Below, in pieces: positions 15,932 to 23,387 of a stretch of DNA of 64,000 bases (the first letter of the stretch is position 1; the number at the start of each line of letters is the position of its first letter). The DNA comes from Oscillospiraceae bacterium (GTDB lineage: Bacteria > Bacillota > Clostridia > Oscillospirales > Ruminococcaceae): the NCBI GenBank assembly GCA_025757985.1, contig CP107210.1, forward strand, positions 372,001-436,000, written 5' to 3'. Below the pieces are notes generated by a model. It saw only the letters and a program-made list of their open reading frames with translations. It did no database searches and was not told where the DNA came from. Both the position numbers and the translations under genes were made by a program.

Positions 15932-17593
15932 ATGCTGAGCGACATCGAAATTGCACAGGCCGCCGAAATGAAGCCCATCACGGAGATCGCGGGCAAGCTG
16001 GGCCTGCAGGGCGAGGACATCATCCCTTACGGCCATTATAAGGCCAAGCTCAACCATAAGCTGGCCAAAAGCGACAAGCCCGAGGGCAAGCTGATTCTCG
16101 TCACCGCCATCAGCCCCACGCCCGCCGGTGAGGGCAAGACCACGACCAGCGTGGGTCTGGCCGATGCCATGAATGCCCTTGGCAAAAAGACGATGCTCTG
16201 CCTGCGTGAGCCCTCTCTGGGACCTGTGTTCGGCATTAAGGGCGGCGCGGCCGGCGGCGGCTATGCACAGGTCGTGCCCATGGAGGACATCAACCTGCAT
16301 TTCACCGGTGACATCCACGCCATCGGCACCGCCAACAACCTGTTGGCCGCCATGATCGACAACTCGATCCAGCAGGGCAACCCGTTGAACATCGACCCCC
16401 GCCGCATCACATGGAAGCGCTGCATGGACATGAACGACCGTCAGCTCCGTTTCCTTGTGGACGGTCTGGGCGGCAAGGTCAACGGCACCCCGCGTGAGGA
16501 CGGCTTTGACATCACGGTCGCCAGCGAGGTCATGGCGGTGTTCTGCCTTGCCACCGACCTTGAGGACCTCAAGGCGCGGCTGTCCCGCATCGTCTGCGCC
16601 TATACCTACGACGGCCAGCCTGTCACAGCCGGTCAGATCGGCGCTGCCGGTGCCATGACCGCCCTGCTGAAGGACGCTCTCGATCCGAACCTGGTCCAGA
16701 CGCTGGAGCACAACCCGGCCATCATCCACGGCGGCCCGTTCGCCAACATTGCGCACGGCTGCAACAGCGCCATTGCCACCAAGTTGAGCCTGAAGCTGGC
16801 TGACTATGTAGTCACCGAGGCAGGCTTCGGCGCTGATCTTGGTGCTGAGAAATTTTTGGACATCAAGTGCCGCTATGCCGGCCTGAACCCCGCTGCCGTT
16901 GTGCTGGTGGCTACCGTCCGTGCGCTGAAATCCCACGGCGGCGTGGCCAAGCCCGATCTGGGCAAGCCCAATGCCGAGGCTGTGCGCGCGGGCGCTGTCA
17001 ATCTGGCCCGCCATATCGAGAATCTGCAGGGCTTTGGTCTGCCGGTCTGTGTGGCAATCAACGCATTCCCCACTGATACAGACGAGGAAATGGACATCAT
17101 TTACGATGTCTGCAAAAAGGCCGGTGTGCCCTGCGCACTGAGCGAGGTCTTTGCCAAGGGTGGCGAGGGCGGCAAGGCGCTGGCCGAGACCGTGCTGTCT
17201 ATTCTTGATGACAGCGCGCGCGTCCATTATACGTATGAGTTGGATGCACCGCTGACCGATAAGATCGAAGCGGTTGCCAAAAAGATCTACCGCGCGGGCG
17301 GGGTAAGCTACACTGCCGCCGCGAAAAAGACGCTGGACGAGTTGACGGCGCAGGGCTACGGCGATCTGCCGGTCTGCATCGCCAAAACGCAGTATTCCTT
17401 CAGTGACAATGCCAAGCTGACCGGTGCGCCCGAAGGCTTTACGCTGAATGTGCGTGAGGTTCGGCTCTCTGCCGGTGCCGGATTCGTGGTCGTGATCTGC
17501 GGCAGCATCATGACGATGCCCGGCCTGCCCAAGCACCCTGCTGCGATGGACATTGATGTGGATGTCCACGGCAAGATCACCGGCCTGTTCTGA
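15932..17593 (+). CDS. fhs: Fhs, formate-tetrahydrofolate ligase
   Basis: Makes 10-formyltetrahydrofolate from formate, THF and ATP, feeding purine synthesis. The 553 aa show the ATP loop TPAGEGKTTTSVGL (about 63-76), LREPSLGPVFGIKGGAAGGGYAQVVPM and HGGPFANIAHGCNS, all family signatures. GGAGG precedes the ATG. It is a single gene under a ZTP riboswitch, which ties it to the purine genes elsewhere in the window. A long antisense reading frame over this gene is a codon-bias artefact. Confidence 0.98.
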   Translation: MLSDIEIAQAAEMKPITEIAGKLGLQGEDIIPYGHYKAKLNHKLAKSDKPEGKLILVTAISPTPAGEGKTTTSVGLADAMNALGKKTMLCLREPSLGPVFGIKGGAAGGGYAQVVPMEDINLHFTGDIHAIGTANNLLAAMIDNSIQQGNPLNIDPRRITWKRCMDMNDRQLRFLVDGLGGKVNGTPREDGFDITVASEVMAVFCLATDLEDLKARLSRIVCAYTYDGQPVTAGQIGAAGAMTALLKDALDPNLVQTLEHNPAIIHGGPFANIAHGCNSAIATKLSLKLADYVVTEAGFGADLGAEKFLDIKCRYAGLNPAAVVLVATVRALKSHGGVAKPDLGKPNAEAVRAGAVNLARHIENLQGFGLPVCVAINAFPTDTDEEMDIIYDVCKKAGVPCALSEVFAKGGEGGKALAETVLSILDDSARVHYTYELDAPLTDKIEAVAKKIYRAGGVSYTAAAKKTLDELTAQGYGDLPVCIAKTQYSFSDNAKLTGAPEGFTLNVREVRLSAGAGFVVVICGSIMTMPGLPKHPAAMDIDVDVHGKITGLF

Positions 17594-17606
17594 TCGTCTG
17601 CACAAG

Positions 17607-17680
17607 CCATACAAAACACCCCCTCCGGGTCTGCAGAAGCAATGTTGCCATCGCTTCCGCAGCTGCCCGAAGGGGGTATT
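17607..17680. terminator. Bidirectional terminator between fhs and the PsiE-like gene
   Basis: A long hairpin pairs ACACCCCCT..GAAGC with GCTTC..AGGGGGTAT around GCAATGTTGCCATC, with a few mismatches. On the minus strand it is followed by GTTTTGT. It separates two converging genes. Confidence 0.7.
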
Positions 17681-17719
17681 GCTTTGCACGGTCAGGATAT
17701 GGCGGGGGAGCGTTCAGCC

Positions 17720-18229
17720 TTATGCCTCGCCGGTATGCTCTGCCTGCTGTTTCTCCTGCTGTTCCATATCGGGGGCTGTACCGCCGCCCGGCATCTTATG
17801 GCCGAAGGACGGCACAAAGAAATACTTGCGGATAACGAAGATCAGCGCAATGGCCCCCACACTGACGAGGTTCTGAACGGCATCCTCATGGCCGACGATC
17901 ATGTGGCGGGCAATGGCGTAGAGCAGCACCTCCAGCACGCTGCCGGGGCTGTGCTTGGCAAGCATCTTGATAAACTCTATGCCGATGACAATATCCAGCG
18001 CACGTTCAAGGAAGGTATGCACCTCCATACTGTCGGCATCGGTCAAAAGCCCCGGCATGAGCCTGAGCAGCGGTACAATGCTCATCAGCAGGGCGATCAG
18101 CACAATGCCCGACAGCACGACCTCCAATATGCCGGCGGCCTCGGCGATCTGATCACGGAAAATGCGCTTGATCCATTCCTCTCTGCCGTGCAGGGCGCGG
18201 TTGGTCAGGCGTCGTCTGGGTTCGTTCAT
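17720..18229 (-). CDS. PsiE-family small membrane protein
   Basis: A 169-aa membrane protein with about four hydrophobic helices (about 30-50, 68-85, 95-113, 120-138) and family-like IEFIKMLAKH and EVLLYAIARHMIV stretches of the phosphate-starvation-inducible E fold. The C-terminus is polar and Gln/Glu-rich. ATG 18229 has AGGAGCG at 6 bases; the 58-residue upstream extension is rejected because it has no ribosome binding site. Function of the family is not established; phosphate regulation is not shown here. Confidence 0.65.
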   Translation of the reverse strand: MNEPRRRLTNRALHGREEWIKRIFRDQIAEAAGILEVVLSGIVLIALLMSIVPLLRLMPGLLTDADSMEVHTFLERALDIVIGIEFIKMLAKHSPGSVLEVLLYAIARHMIVGHEDAVQNLVSVGAIALIFVIRKYFFVPSFGHKMPGGGTAPDMEQQEKQQAEHTGEA

Positions 18230-18409
18230 GGGTCGCTCCTTCCAAGGTTGATTTTTCTGCCGCAGCGCACAGCTCCGCCCGCCGGCGCGGGTCGTACTGC
18301 GGAACGGACAGTATTTTGAAAAATTATAGCATATTTTCTGCAGCTTTTCCAGCGCATTTTTGCAGGGCATTTTATTACAGAAATTACAGAAAAAACTTGT
18401 CAAAAACGC

Positions 18410-18438
18410 TTGACAATCGCGGCGGTATCCGGTATAAT
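18410..18438 (+). promoter_or_regulatory. Consensus promoter of the tRNA-Phe/tRNA-Gly unit
   Basis: TTGACA (18410-18415), exactly 17 bases, TATAAT (18433-18438): a perfect sigma-A promoter 14 bases before the first tRNA. Confidence 0.92.
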
Positions 18439-18452
18439 CTAATGCGTTGTCC

Positions 18453-18528
18453 GCCTCTGTAGCTCAGTCGGTAGAGCAGGGGACTGAAAATCCCCGTGTC
18501 ATTGGTTCGATTCCGATCGGAGGCACCA
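18453..18528 (+). tRNA. tRNA-Phe (anticodon GAA)
   Basis: 76 bases with encoded CCA. The anticodon stem GGGGA/TCCCC encloses CTGAAAA. The acceptor is GCCTCTG with CGGAGGC, and the T-arm is GGTTCGATTCC. Confidence 0.96.
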
Positions 18529-18535
18529 TTTTTAT

Positions 18536-18611
18536 GCGGCCGTAGCTCATCTGGTAGAGCGCCACCTTGCCAAGGTGGAGGTAGCGAGTTCGAGCCTCGT
18601 CGGCCGCTCCA
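18536..18611 (+). tRNA. tRNA-Gly (anticodon GCC)
   Basis: 76 bases with encoded CCA. The anticodon stem CCACC/GGTGG encloses TTGCCAA. The acceptor pairs GCGGCCG with CGGCCGC. Seven bases after tRNA-Phe, same transcript. Confidence 0.96.
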
Positions 18612-18615
18612 GATA

Positions 18616-18641
18616 AGACCACCCTTCGGGGTGGTTTTTTT
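18616..18641 (+). terminator. Terminator of the tRNA-Phe/Gly unit
   Basis: ACCACCC-TTCG-GGGTGGT with a UUCG-type tetraloop, followed by seven Ts. Confidence 0.93.
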
Positions 18642-18685
18642 GTACCCGAAACGCGAAAAATAGGGCATACCCTGCATTTTGCCCA

Positions 18686-18725
18686 TTGACACCTGCATGT
18701 ACACAACGGTATACTTTAACCGTTG
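18686..18725 (+). promoter_or_regulatory. ECF-transporter promoter with a palindromic operator over the -10
   Basis: TTGACA (18686-18691), 18 bases, TATACT (18710-18715). The -10 lies inside a perfect inverted repeat, CAACGGT (18704-18710), 8 bases, ACCGTTG (18719-18725), which is what a repressor dimer site looks like. The following leader of about 135 bases ends in a GTTC..CTGCC/GGCAG..GAAC hairpin (18801-18824) before the ribosome binding site; I could not match it to a known riboswitch. Confidence 0.5.
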
Positions 18726-18857
18726 CCGTACAGTATCAGTGTTGCGGGCGTATGCAAGCGCCATGTCAGCGGTTGGAATTATGCGGTATTGCCCTAAAAT
18801 GTTCGCTGCCTGTGGCAGCAGAACGATTGCGGTATTTTATAAAAGGAGTGCGGAATC

Positions 18858-19409
18858 ATGAAAAACAATAACAACATCAAAACCTTCGTTGCAGTTGGCA
18901 TCGGCGCAGCTCTCTTCTTTGTTCTGGGCCGTTTTGTGGCGATTCCCAGCCCGGTGCCCAACACCAACATCAGCCTGCAGTACGCCGTTCTGGGCCTGCT
19001 GGCGGCCATGTACGGTCCTGTAGCCGGCGCTCTGATCGGCTTCATCGGCCATGCCCTGATTGACCTGTCCTGGGGTGGCATTCCGTGGTGGAGCTGGGTC
19101 ATCGCCTCTGCCTTCACGGGCGTTGTTGTTGGCCTGTTTGCCAAGAAGCTGAATGTGCAGGAGGGCAACTTCAACAAGGCCAAGTTTGCCATGTTTGCCG
19201 TTGCAAACCTTATTGCGCATGCCGTTGCCTGGATCGTGGTTGCCCCCGTGCTGGATATCCTGATCTATGCCGAGCCTGTCAAGAAGGTCTTTGCACAGGG
19301 CGCCTTTGCCGCTTTGTCCAACATCATCACGGCTGTTGTGGTCGGCGGCCTGCTGATTCTGGCCTACACCAAGACCATCGCCAAGAAGGGCTCTCTGGAC
19401 AAAGAGTAA
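18858..19409 (+). CDS. ECF transporter S component, UPF0397 family
   Basis: Membrane substrate-binding subunit of an energy-coupling factor vitamin/cofactor transporter. The 183 aa form five to six helices. The motif-rich opening (IGAALFFVLGRF, PSPVPNTNISLQYAVL, GPVAGALIGFIGHALIDLSWGG) is that of UPF0397 proteins, often auto-annotated as riboflavin-type S components. AAAGGAG precedes the ATG. The fused ATPases and T component follow, so this is a dedicated (group I) system. Since RibU under an FMN switch is encoded elsewhere in the window, riboflavin is doubtful; the substrate is unknown. Confidence 0.88.
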   Translation: MKNNNNIKTFVAVGIGAALFFVLGRFVAIPSPVPNTNISLQYAVLGLLAAMYGPVAGALIGFIGHALIDLSWGGIPWWSWVIASAFTGVVVGLFAKKLNVQEGNFNKAKFAMFAVANLIAHAVAWIVVAPVLDILIYAEPVKKVFAQGAFAALSNIITAVVVGGLLILAYTKTIAKKGSLDKE

Positions 19410-19427
19410 CCTCGACAAAACCCGTAT

Positions 19428-19456
19428 GCCTTCCCACGAATGCGGGAAGGCTTTTT
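19428..19456 (+). terminator. Hairpin between the S component and ATPase genes
   Basis: GCCTTCCC pairs with GGGAAGGC across 8 bases, followed by TTTTTGC. Placed inside the operon, it would lower A/A'-T expression relative to S rather than end the unit. Confidence 0.8.
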
Positions 19457-19485
19457 GCTTGTGACATCACCCTGCGAGGTGCCGT

Positions 19486-21210
19486 ATGGCTGAAACCAAA
19501 ACCCCGATCATATCCTTCCGTAATTTTTCCTTCCAGTACCGTGCGCAGAAGCAGCCAACCCTGCACGACATTGATCTGGACATCTACCCGGGCGAGCGCG
19601 TGCTGATTGCAGGTCCGTCCGGCAGCGGCAAAAGCACACTGGCGGCCTGCATCAACGGTCTGAATCCCTTCTCCAACCCCGGCGAATGCAAGGGCAGTCT
19701 GATTGTGGACGGCGTTGACGCGCCCCACAGCAGTATCTTTGAGCTGGCCGGGCATGTAGGCACCGTGCTGCAGGACCCGGACGGCCAGTTCATAGGGCTG
19801 ACCGTGGGGGAGGACATCGCCTTTGCGCTGGAAAACAGCTGCACCCCGCAGGACGAAATGCACGAGATCACTCGCCGGGCCGCAGAGCTGGTCGGAATCG
19901 AAAACCACCTCGACTATGCACCGCACGAGCTTTCCGGCGGGCAGAAGCAGCGCGTCAGTCTGGCGGGCGTTATGGTCGATCAGGTCAAGGTGCTGCTGTT
20001 TGATGAACCGCTCGCCAATCTGGACCCGGCCACCGGCAAGCAGGCCATTGAGCTGATCGACACGATCCAGAAGAAAACCGACACCACGGTCCTGATCATT
20101 GAGCATCGTCTGGAGGATGTGCTTTGGCGCAGCGTGGACCGCATCGTGCTGGTCAATGACGGCCGGATCTTGGCCGACCTGCACCCGGATGAGCTGCTTT
20201 CCGGCTCTCTGCTGGCGGAAAACGGCATCCGTGAGCCGCTCTACTTGACGGCCATGCGGTATGCCGGTATTGACATCACGCCGGACAAGCACCCTGCGCA
20301 TATCGACTCGGTCGCGCTGGATGATGCCGATACGGCGCGGCTGCAAACATGGTTCAAGGCGGAGCCGCTGCCTGCGCCGAAGCCGACCCCCGCCCCGCTG
20401 CTTGAGGTCAAAAACCTCAGCTTTGGCTACAGCAAGGACCAGCATACCCTGTCCGATGTCAGCTTTACGATCGGCAGGGGGGAGATGGTCAGCATCGTTG
20501 GCCGCAACGGTGCGGGCAAATCCACCCTCTCCAAGCTGATCTGCGGCTTTGAGACGCCCGACTGCGGAGAAATATGGTTTGACGGTAAGAATCTCAAAGA
20601 CGAAAACATCCGCCGCCGTGCCCGGCACATCGGCTATGTCATGCAGAACCCCAACCAGATGATCTCCAAGACAATGATCTTTGACGAGGTCGCCATGGGC
20701 CTGCAGGGCATGGGTCTGTCGGAGGACGAGATCCGCGCCCGGGTCGAGGAAACACTCAGGGTCTGCGGTCTGTACCCGTTCCGCAACTGGCCGATCTCCG
20801 CTTTGAGCTTTGGTCAAAAGAAGCGTGTCACGATTGCGAGCGTACTGGTGCAGGACCCGGAGCTTATCATTCTGGATGAACCGACAGCGGGACAGGATTT
20901 CCGCCATTATACCGATATTATGGAGTTTCTGCGCGGGCTGAACGCAAAGGGCGTGACCGTTGTGATGATTACCCACGACATGCACCTGATGCTGGAATAC
21001 ACGCCCCGTGCGCTGGCCTTCTGCGATGGGCGGCTGATTGCTGACAGGTCTGCAGCGGCTATCCTCTGCGACCCGATGCTCATCGAGCAGGCGGCGCTGA
21101 AGGAGACCAGCCTTTACACGCTGGCCAACCGCTGCGGCATTGCCCCGGCGGAGGATTTTGTGGAACGCTTTATCGCAGCGGACAGGGAGGTGCGTGCGGA
21201 TGGCTGCTAA
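19486..21210 (+). CDS. ECF transporter fused ATPase A-A' (CbiO/YkoD-like)
   Basis: Two ABC ATPase domains in one 574-aa chain power the ECF transporter. Domain 1 (about 8-235) has Walker A GPSGSGKST, signature LSGGQKQR, Walker B LLFDEPLANLD. Domain 2 (about 305-545) has GRNGAGKST, a changed signature LSFGQKKR, and ILDEPTAGQD. Fusion of A and A' is typical of dedicated YkoD-type systems. GAGGTG precedes the ATG. Its last 11 bases overlap the start of the T component, so both are made together. Confidence 0.95.
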   Translation: MAETKTPIISFRNFSFQYRAQKQPTLHDIDLDIYPGERVLIAGPSGSGKSTLAACINGLNPFSNPGECKGSLIVDGVDAPHSSIFELAGHVGTVLQDPDGQFIGLTVGEDIAFALENSCTPQDEMHEITRRAAELVGIENHLDYAPHELSGGQKQRVSLAGVMVDQVKVLLFDEPLANLDPATGKQAIELIDTIQKKTDTTVLIIEHRLEDVLWRSVDRIVLVNDGRILADLHPDELLSGSLLAENGIREPLYLTAMRYAGIDITPDKHPAHIDSVALDDADTARLQTWFKAEPLPAPKPTPAPLLEVKNLSFGYSKDQHTLSDVSFTIGRGEMVSIVGRNGAGKSTLSKLICGFETPDCGEIWFDGKNLKDENIRRRARHIGYVMQNPNQMISKTMIFDEVAMGLQGMGLSEDEIRARVEETLRVCGLYPFRNWPISALSFGQKKRVTIASVLVQDPELIILDEPTAGQDFRHYTDIMEFLRGLNAKGVTVVMITHDMHLMLEYTPRALAFCDGRLIADRSAAAILCDPMLIEQAALKETSLYTLANRCGIAPAEDFVERFIAADREVRADGC

Positions 21211-22030
21211 TACCGTTTTAAACTATCTGCCGCGCAAAAGCGTGGTGCATGAGCTGACCGGCACGACAAAGCTGGCCTTCTTTCTGCTGTTTACCTTTGC
21301 CAGCATGATCACCTACAACACATGGGTGCTGCTTGGGCTGATGGCGGTCAGCTTTGCGGCGTTCAAGCTAAGCAACATCAAGCTGCGCGAGGTCCGCTTC
21401 ATGTTGGTGTTCATGCTGGTGTTTCTGGCGCTGAACGATCTGTTTATCTTCCTGTTTGATCCGAATCAGGGCACGACCCTCTACGGCACCCGCACGGTGC
21501 TGTGCCATCTTTTCTGGCGGTATGACCTGACCGCAGAGCAGCTGTTTTACATGTTCAATATCTCGCTCAAATACTTTGTGGCACTTCCCGTTGCCATCTT
21601 GTTTATCTCCGCCACCAACCCCAGTGAGTTCGCCGCCAGCCTGAACAGCATCGGCGTCTCCTACAAGGTCGGTTATTCAGTGGCAATCGCGCTGCGCTAC
21701 ATCCCGGATATCCAGCGCGATTATCACAGCATCAGTCAGGCGCAGCAGGCGCGCGGTGTAGAGCTGGGCCGCAGTGAGCCGTTTTTCAAACGGCTGAAAA
21801 ACGCTGTCAGCATCCTGCTGCCGCTGATTTTGACGAGCCTGAACCGCATCGACACGATCTCCAACGCGATGGAGCTGCGCGGCTTCGGTAAGAGCGACAA
21901 GCGCACTTGGTACACCCGCCGACCCTTCGCTCGCCGCGACTTTATCGCGCTGGGCTTTGGTGCTGCGCTGCTGCTCATCAGTCTGACTGTAACAATCAAA
22001 TTCGGCCGGTTTTATAATCCGTTTGTGTAA
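21200..22030 (+). CDS. ECF transporter T component (EcfT/CbiQ family)
   Basis: Membrane coupling subunit of 276 aa linking the S component to the ATPases. There are about six hydrophobic segments; ARG-type coupling motifs appear as AQQARGVELG and AMELRGFGKS, which contact the ATPases. ATG 21200 is chosen with GGGAGG 9 bases upstream; an upstream reading extension overlaps the ATPase gene too far. The ligand is set by the S component and remains unknown. Confidence 0.93.
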   Translation: MAANTVLNYLPRKSVVHELTGTTKLAFFLLFTFASMITYNTWVLLGLMAVSFAAFKLSNIKLREVRFMLVFMLVFLALNDLFIFLFDPNQGTTLYGTRTVLCHLFWRYDLTAEQLFYMFNISLKYFVALPVAILFISATNPSEFAASLNSIGVSYKVGYSVAIALRYIPDIQRDYHSISQAQQARGVELGRSEPFFKRLKNAVSILLPLILTSLNRIDTISNAMELRGFGKSDKRTWYTRRPFARRDFIALGFGAALLLISLTVTIKFGRFYNPFV

Positions 22031-22051
22031 AAGAGCATAGAAATGTAAAAG

Positions 22052-22091
22052 GCGCCCCTGCGGATAACAACTCCGCTGGGACGCATTTTTT
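22052..22091 (+). terminator. Terminator of the ECF transporter operon
   Basis: GCGCCCCTGCGGA and TCCGCTGGGACGC pair with two mismatches, followed by six Ts. Confidence 0.8.
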
Positions 22092-22106
22092 ATGCCTTAT
22101 AGAGCT

Positions 22107-22192
22107 GTAGGGGCCGGGCATGCCCGGCCCGCAAGCACCCCTTGAACACCCGTTTACGGTATACACCGTAGGGGCGTATTCTATATGCGCCC
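22107..22192. repeat. Two GTAGGG palindromic repeats upstream of the GIY-YIG gene
   Basis: 22107-22132 has GTAGGGGCCGGGCATGCCC and onward pairing; 22168-22192 has GTAGGGGCGTATT with the core GCGTATTCTATATGCGC. They form the left border of the nuclease gene. Confidence 0.8.
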
Positions 22193-22288
22193 GTGGCCAC
22201 GCACGGTCACGCAAAACAAAAATCCTTGTTGCTTTTGCAGAGAAATTCTTCTATACTAGAATCAAATCACAGATTGGAGAAAACTGCT

Positions 22289-23161
22289 ATGCCGCGAGGA
22301 AAAAGTCTGAATTTATATCTGATGGATGGAAGTGTCAATGGCCGCGTGAAGTGTACACTGGCAAACTGGACGGGACTTGCTTTTAAGATCCCCCGTACGG
22401 CATTGGACCTGTGCAAAGATCGAAAGGAACTGAAGCAGACAGGTGTGTACTTCCTTTTTGGTAAGGACGAGGAACACGACAAAGCCGTTGTCTACATAGG
22501 GCAGGCCAGCGTCCGAAAGAACGGGGATGGCATTTTGAACCGGCTGCAGGAGCACAACAGCAACCCAGAAAAAGACTACTGGACAGAGGCTATCGCCATC
22601 ACGACCTCCAATGATTCCCTTGGCCCAACGGAGATCAGCTACCTTGAGCATCGCTTCTACCAGCTGGCGATGGAGGCTAAGCGCTACGATGTGAAAAATG
22701 GCGTTGACCCTGCGCAGGGAAACCCTTCCGAGGAAAAGCAAAGTGAACTGGAGGACTTCATAGACTATGCCAAAATTGTCGTAGGTATTTTGGGTCACAA
22801 GGTGTTTGTACCGCTGGTGGAGCCGACAAGCGCGGATACAGTGGGGACGGAAGAACCAATGCTGCTCTGCGTGAAAAACGGCGTTCAAGCAACAGCCATT
22901 CGTACAAGTGATGGCTTTGTGGTGAAGAAGGGGAGTGTACTCTCAATGAAGCCAACCAAAAGCTGTCCGGAATTTGTTTTGAAAAAGCGAGAGCAATATA
23001 AAAATGCCATTGATGAAAATGGCGTTTTGCAGGAGGATGTGCTGTTCAATACACCTTCCGGTGCATCCAGCTTTGTGTGTGCAGCCAGCACAAGCGGCTA
23101 TGTTGAATGGAAAACACAGGATGGAAGAACATTAAAACAGCTGGAAAAGGCAGATAATTAA
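22289..23161 (+). CDS. GIY-YIG nuclease with C-terminal DUF4357
   Basis: A 290-aa protein. The GIY-YIG domain (about 40-130) has GVYFLFG, VVYIGQA and an Arg in ILNRLQEH, with a Glu in SYLEHRFYQ as metal ligand. The C-terminus (about 200-285; FVVKKGSVLS..KREQYKNAIDENGVLQEDVLFNTPSGAS) is DUF4357-like, often seen in restriction and phage-related proteins. TTGGAGA precedes the ATG; an upstream in-frame ATG lies in repeat DNA. Codon use is AT-richer than the neighbours, and palindromic repeats flank both sides, both signs of an acquired gene. No methyltransferase is nearby. Confidence 0.85.
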   Translation: MPRGKSLNLYLMDGSVNGRVKCTLANWTGLAFKIPRTALDLCKDRKELKQTGVYFLFGKDEEHDKAVVYIGQASVRKNGDGILNRLQEHNSNPEKDYWTEAIAITTSNDSLGPTEISYLEHRFYQLAMEAKRYDVKNGVDPAQGNPSEEKQSELEDFIDYAKIVVGILGHKVFVPLVEPTSADTVGTEEPMLLCVKNGVQATAIRTSDGFVVKKGSVLSMKPTKSCPEFVLKKREQYKNAIDENGVLQEDVLFNTPSGASSFVCAASTSGYVEWKTQDGRTLKQLEKADN

Positions 23162-23173
23162 AGTTATTTCTGC

Positions 23174-23310
23174 GTAGGGGAGGGATTCATCCCTCCCGTG
23201 AACCTTGCAGGTGCCGCATGCGCCCCGGGAGGCATAAATGCCTCCCCTACAAAGTTCCCAACAGACATCAATCGGCCAGAAGCTGGCGGGCCGGGCATGC
23301 CCGGCCCCTG
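23174..23310. repeat. Three GTAGGG palindromic repeats downstream of the GIY-YIG gene
   Basis: 23174-23198 (GTAGGGGAGGGATTCATCCC core), 23224-23250 (core GGGAGGCATAAATGCCTCCC, ending CCTAC, opposite orientation) and 23287-23310 (core GGGCCGGGCATGCCCGGCCC). They form the right border of the nuclease gene, before the htpG terminator. Confidence 0.8.
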
Positions 23311-23320
23311 CAACTCTGTC

Positions 23321-23373
23321 AAAAACACAGCCGCCCGCTCAGGTATCATCATACCTAGGCGGGCGGCTGTGTT
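23321..23373 (-). terminator. htpG terminator
   Basis: AACACAGCCGCCCGC and GCGGGCGGCTGTGTT form a 15-bp stem with an inner GGTAT/ATACC, followed on the minus strand by TTTTTGAC. Confidence 0.88.
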
Positions 23374-23387
23374 ATTGTATCAAAATC

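Noticed and set aside
18718..18774. Riboswitch with P1 helix AACCGTTG/CAGCGGTT before the ECF S component
   Set aside because: The predicted transcription start (about 18722) would remove half of the 5' strand, and the same bases form a better DNA palindrome over the -10.
22193..22288. N-terminal extension of the GIY-YIG protein
   Set aside because: It reads through repeat DNA; the ATG at 22289 has the ribosome binding site and starts the conserved part.
22107..23310. CRISPR array or toxin-antitoxin island around the nuclease gene
   Set aside because: Repeats are palindromic, irregularly spaced and variable in core; there are no spacers of constant length and no second small gene.
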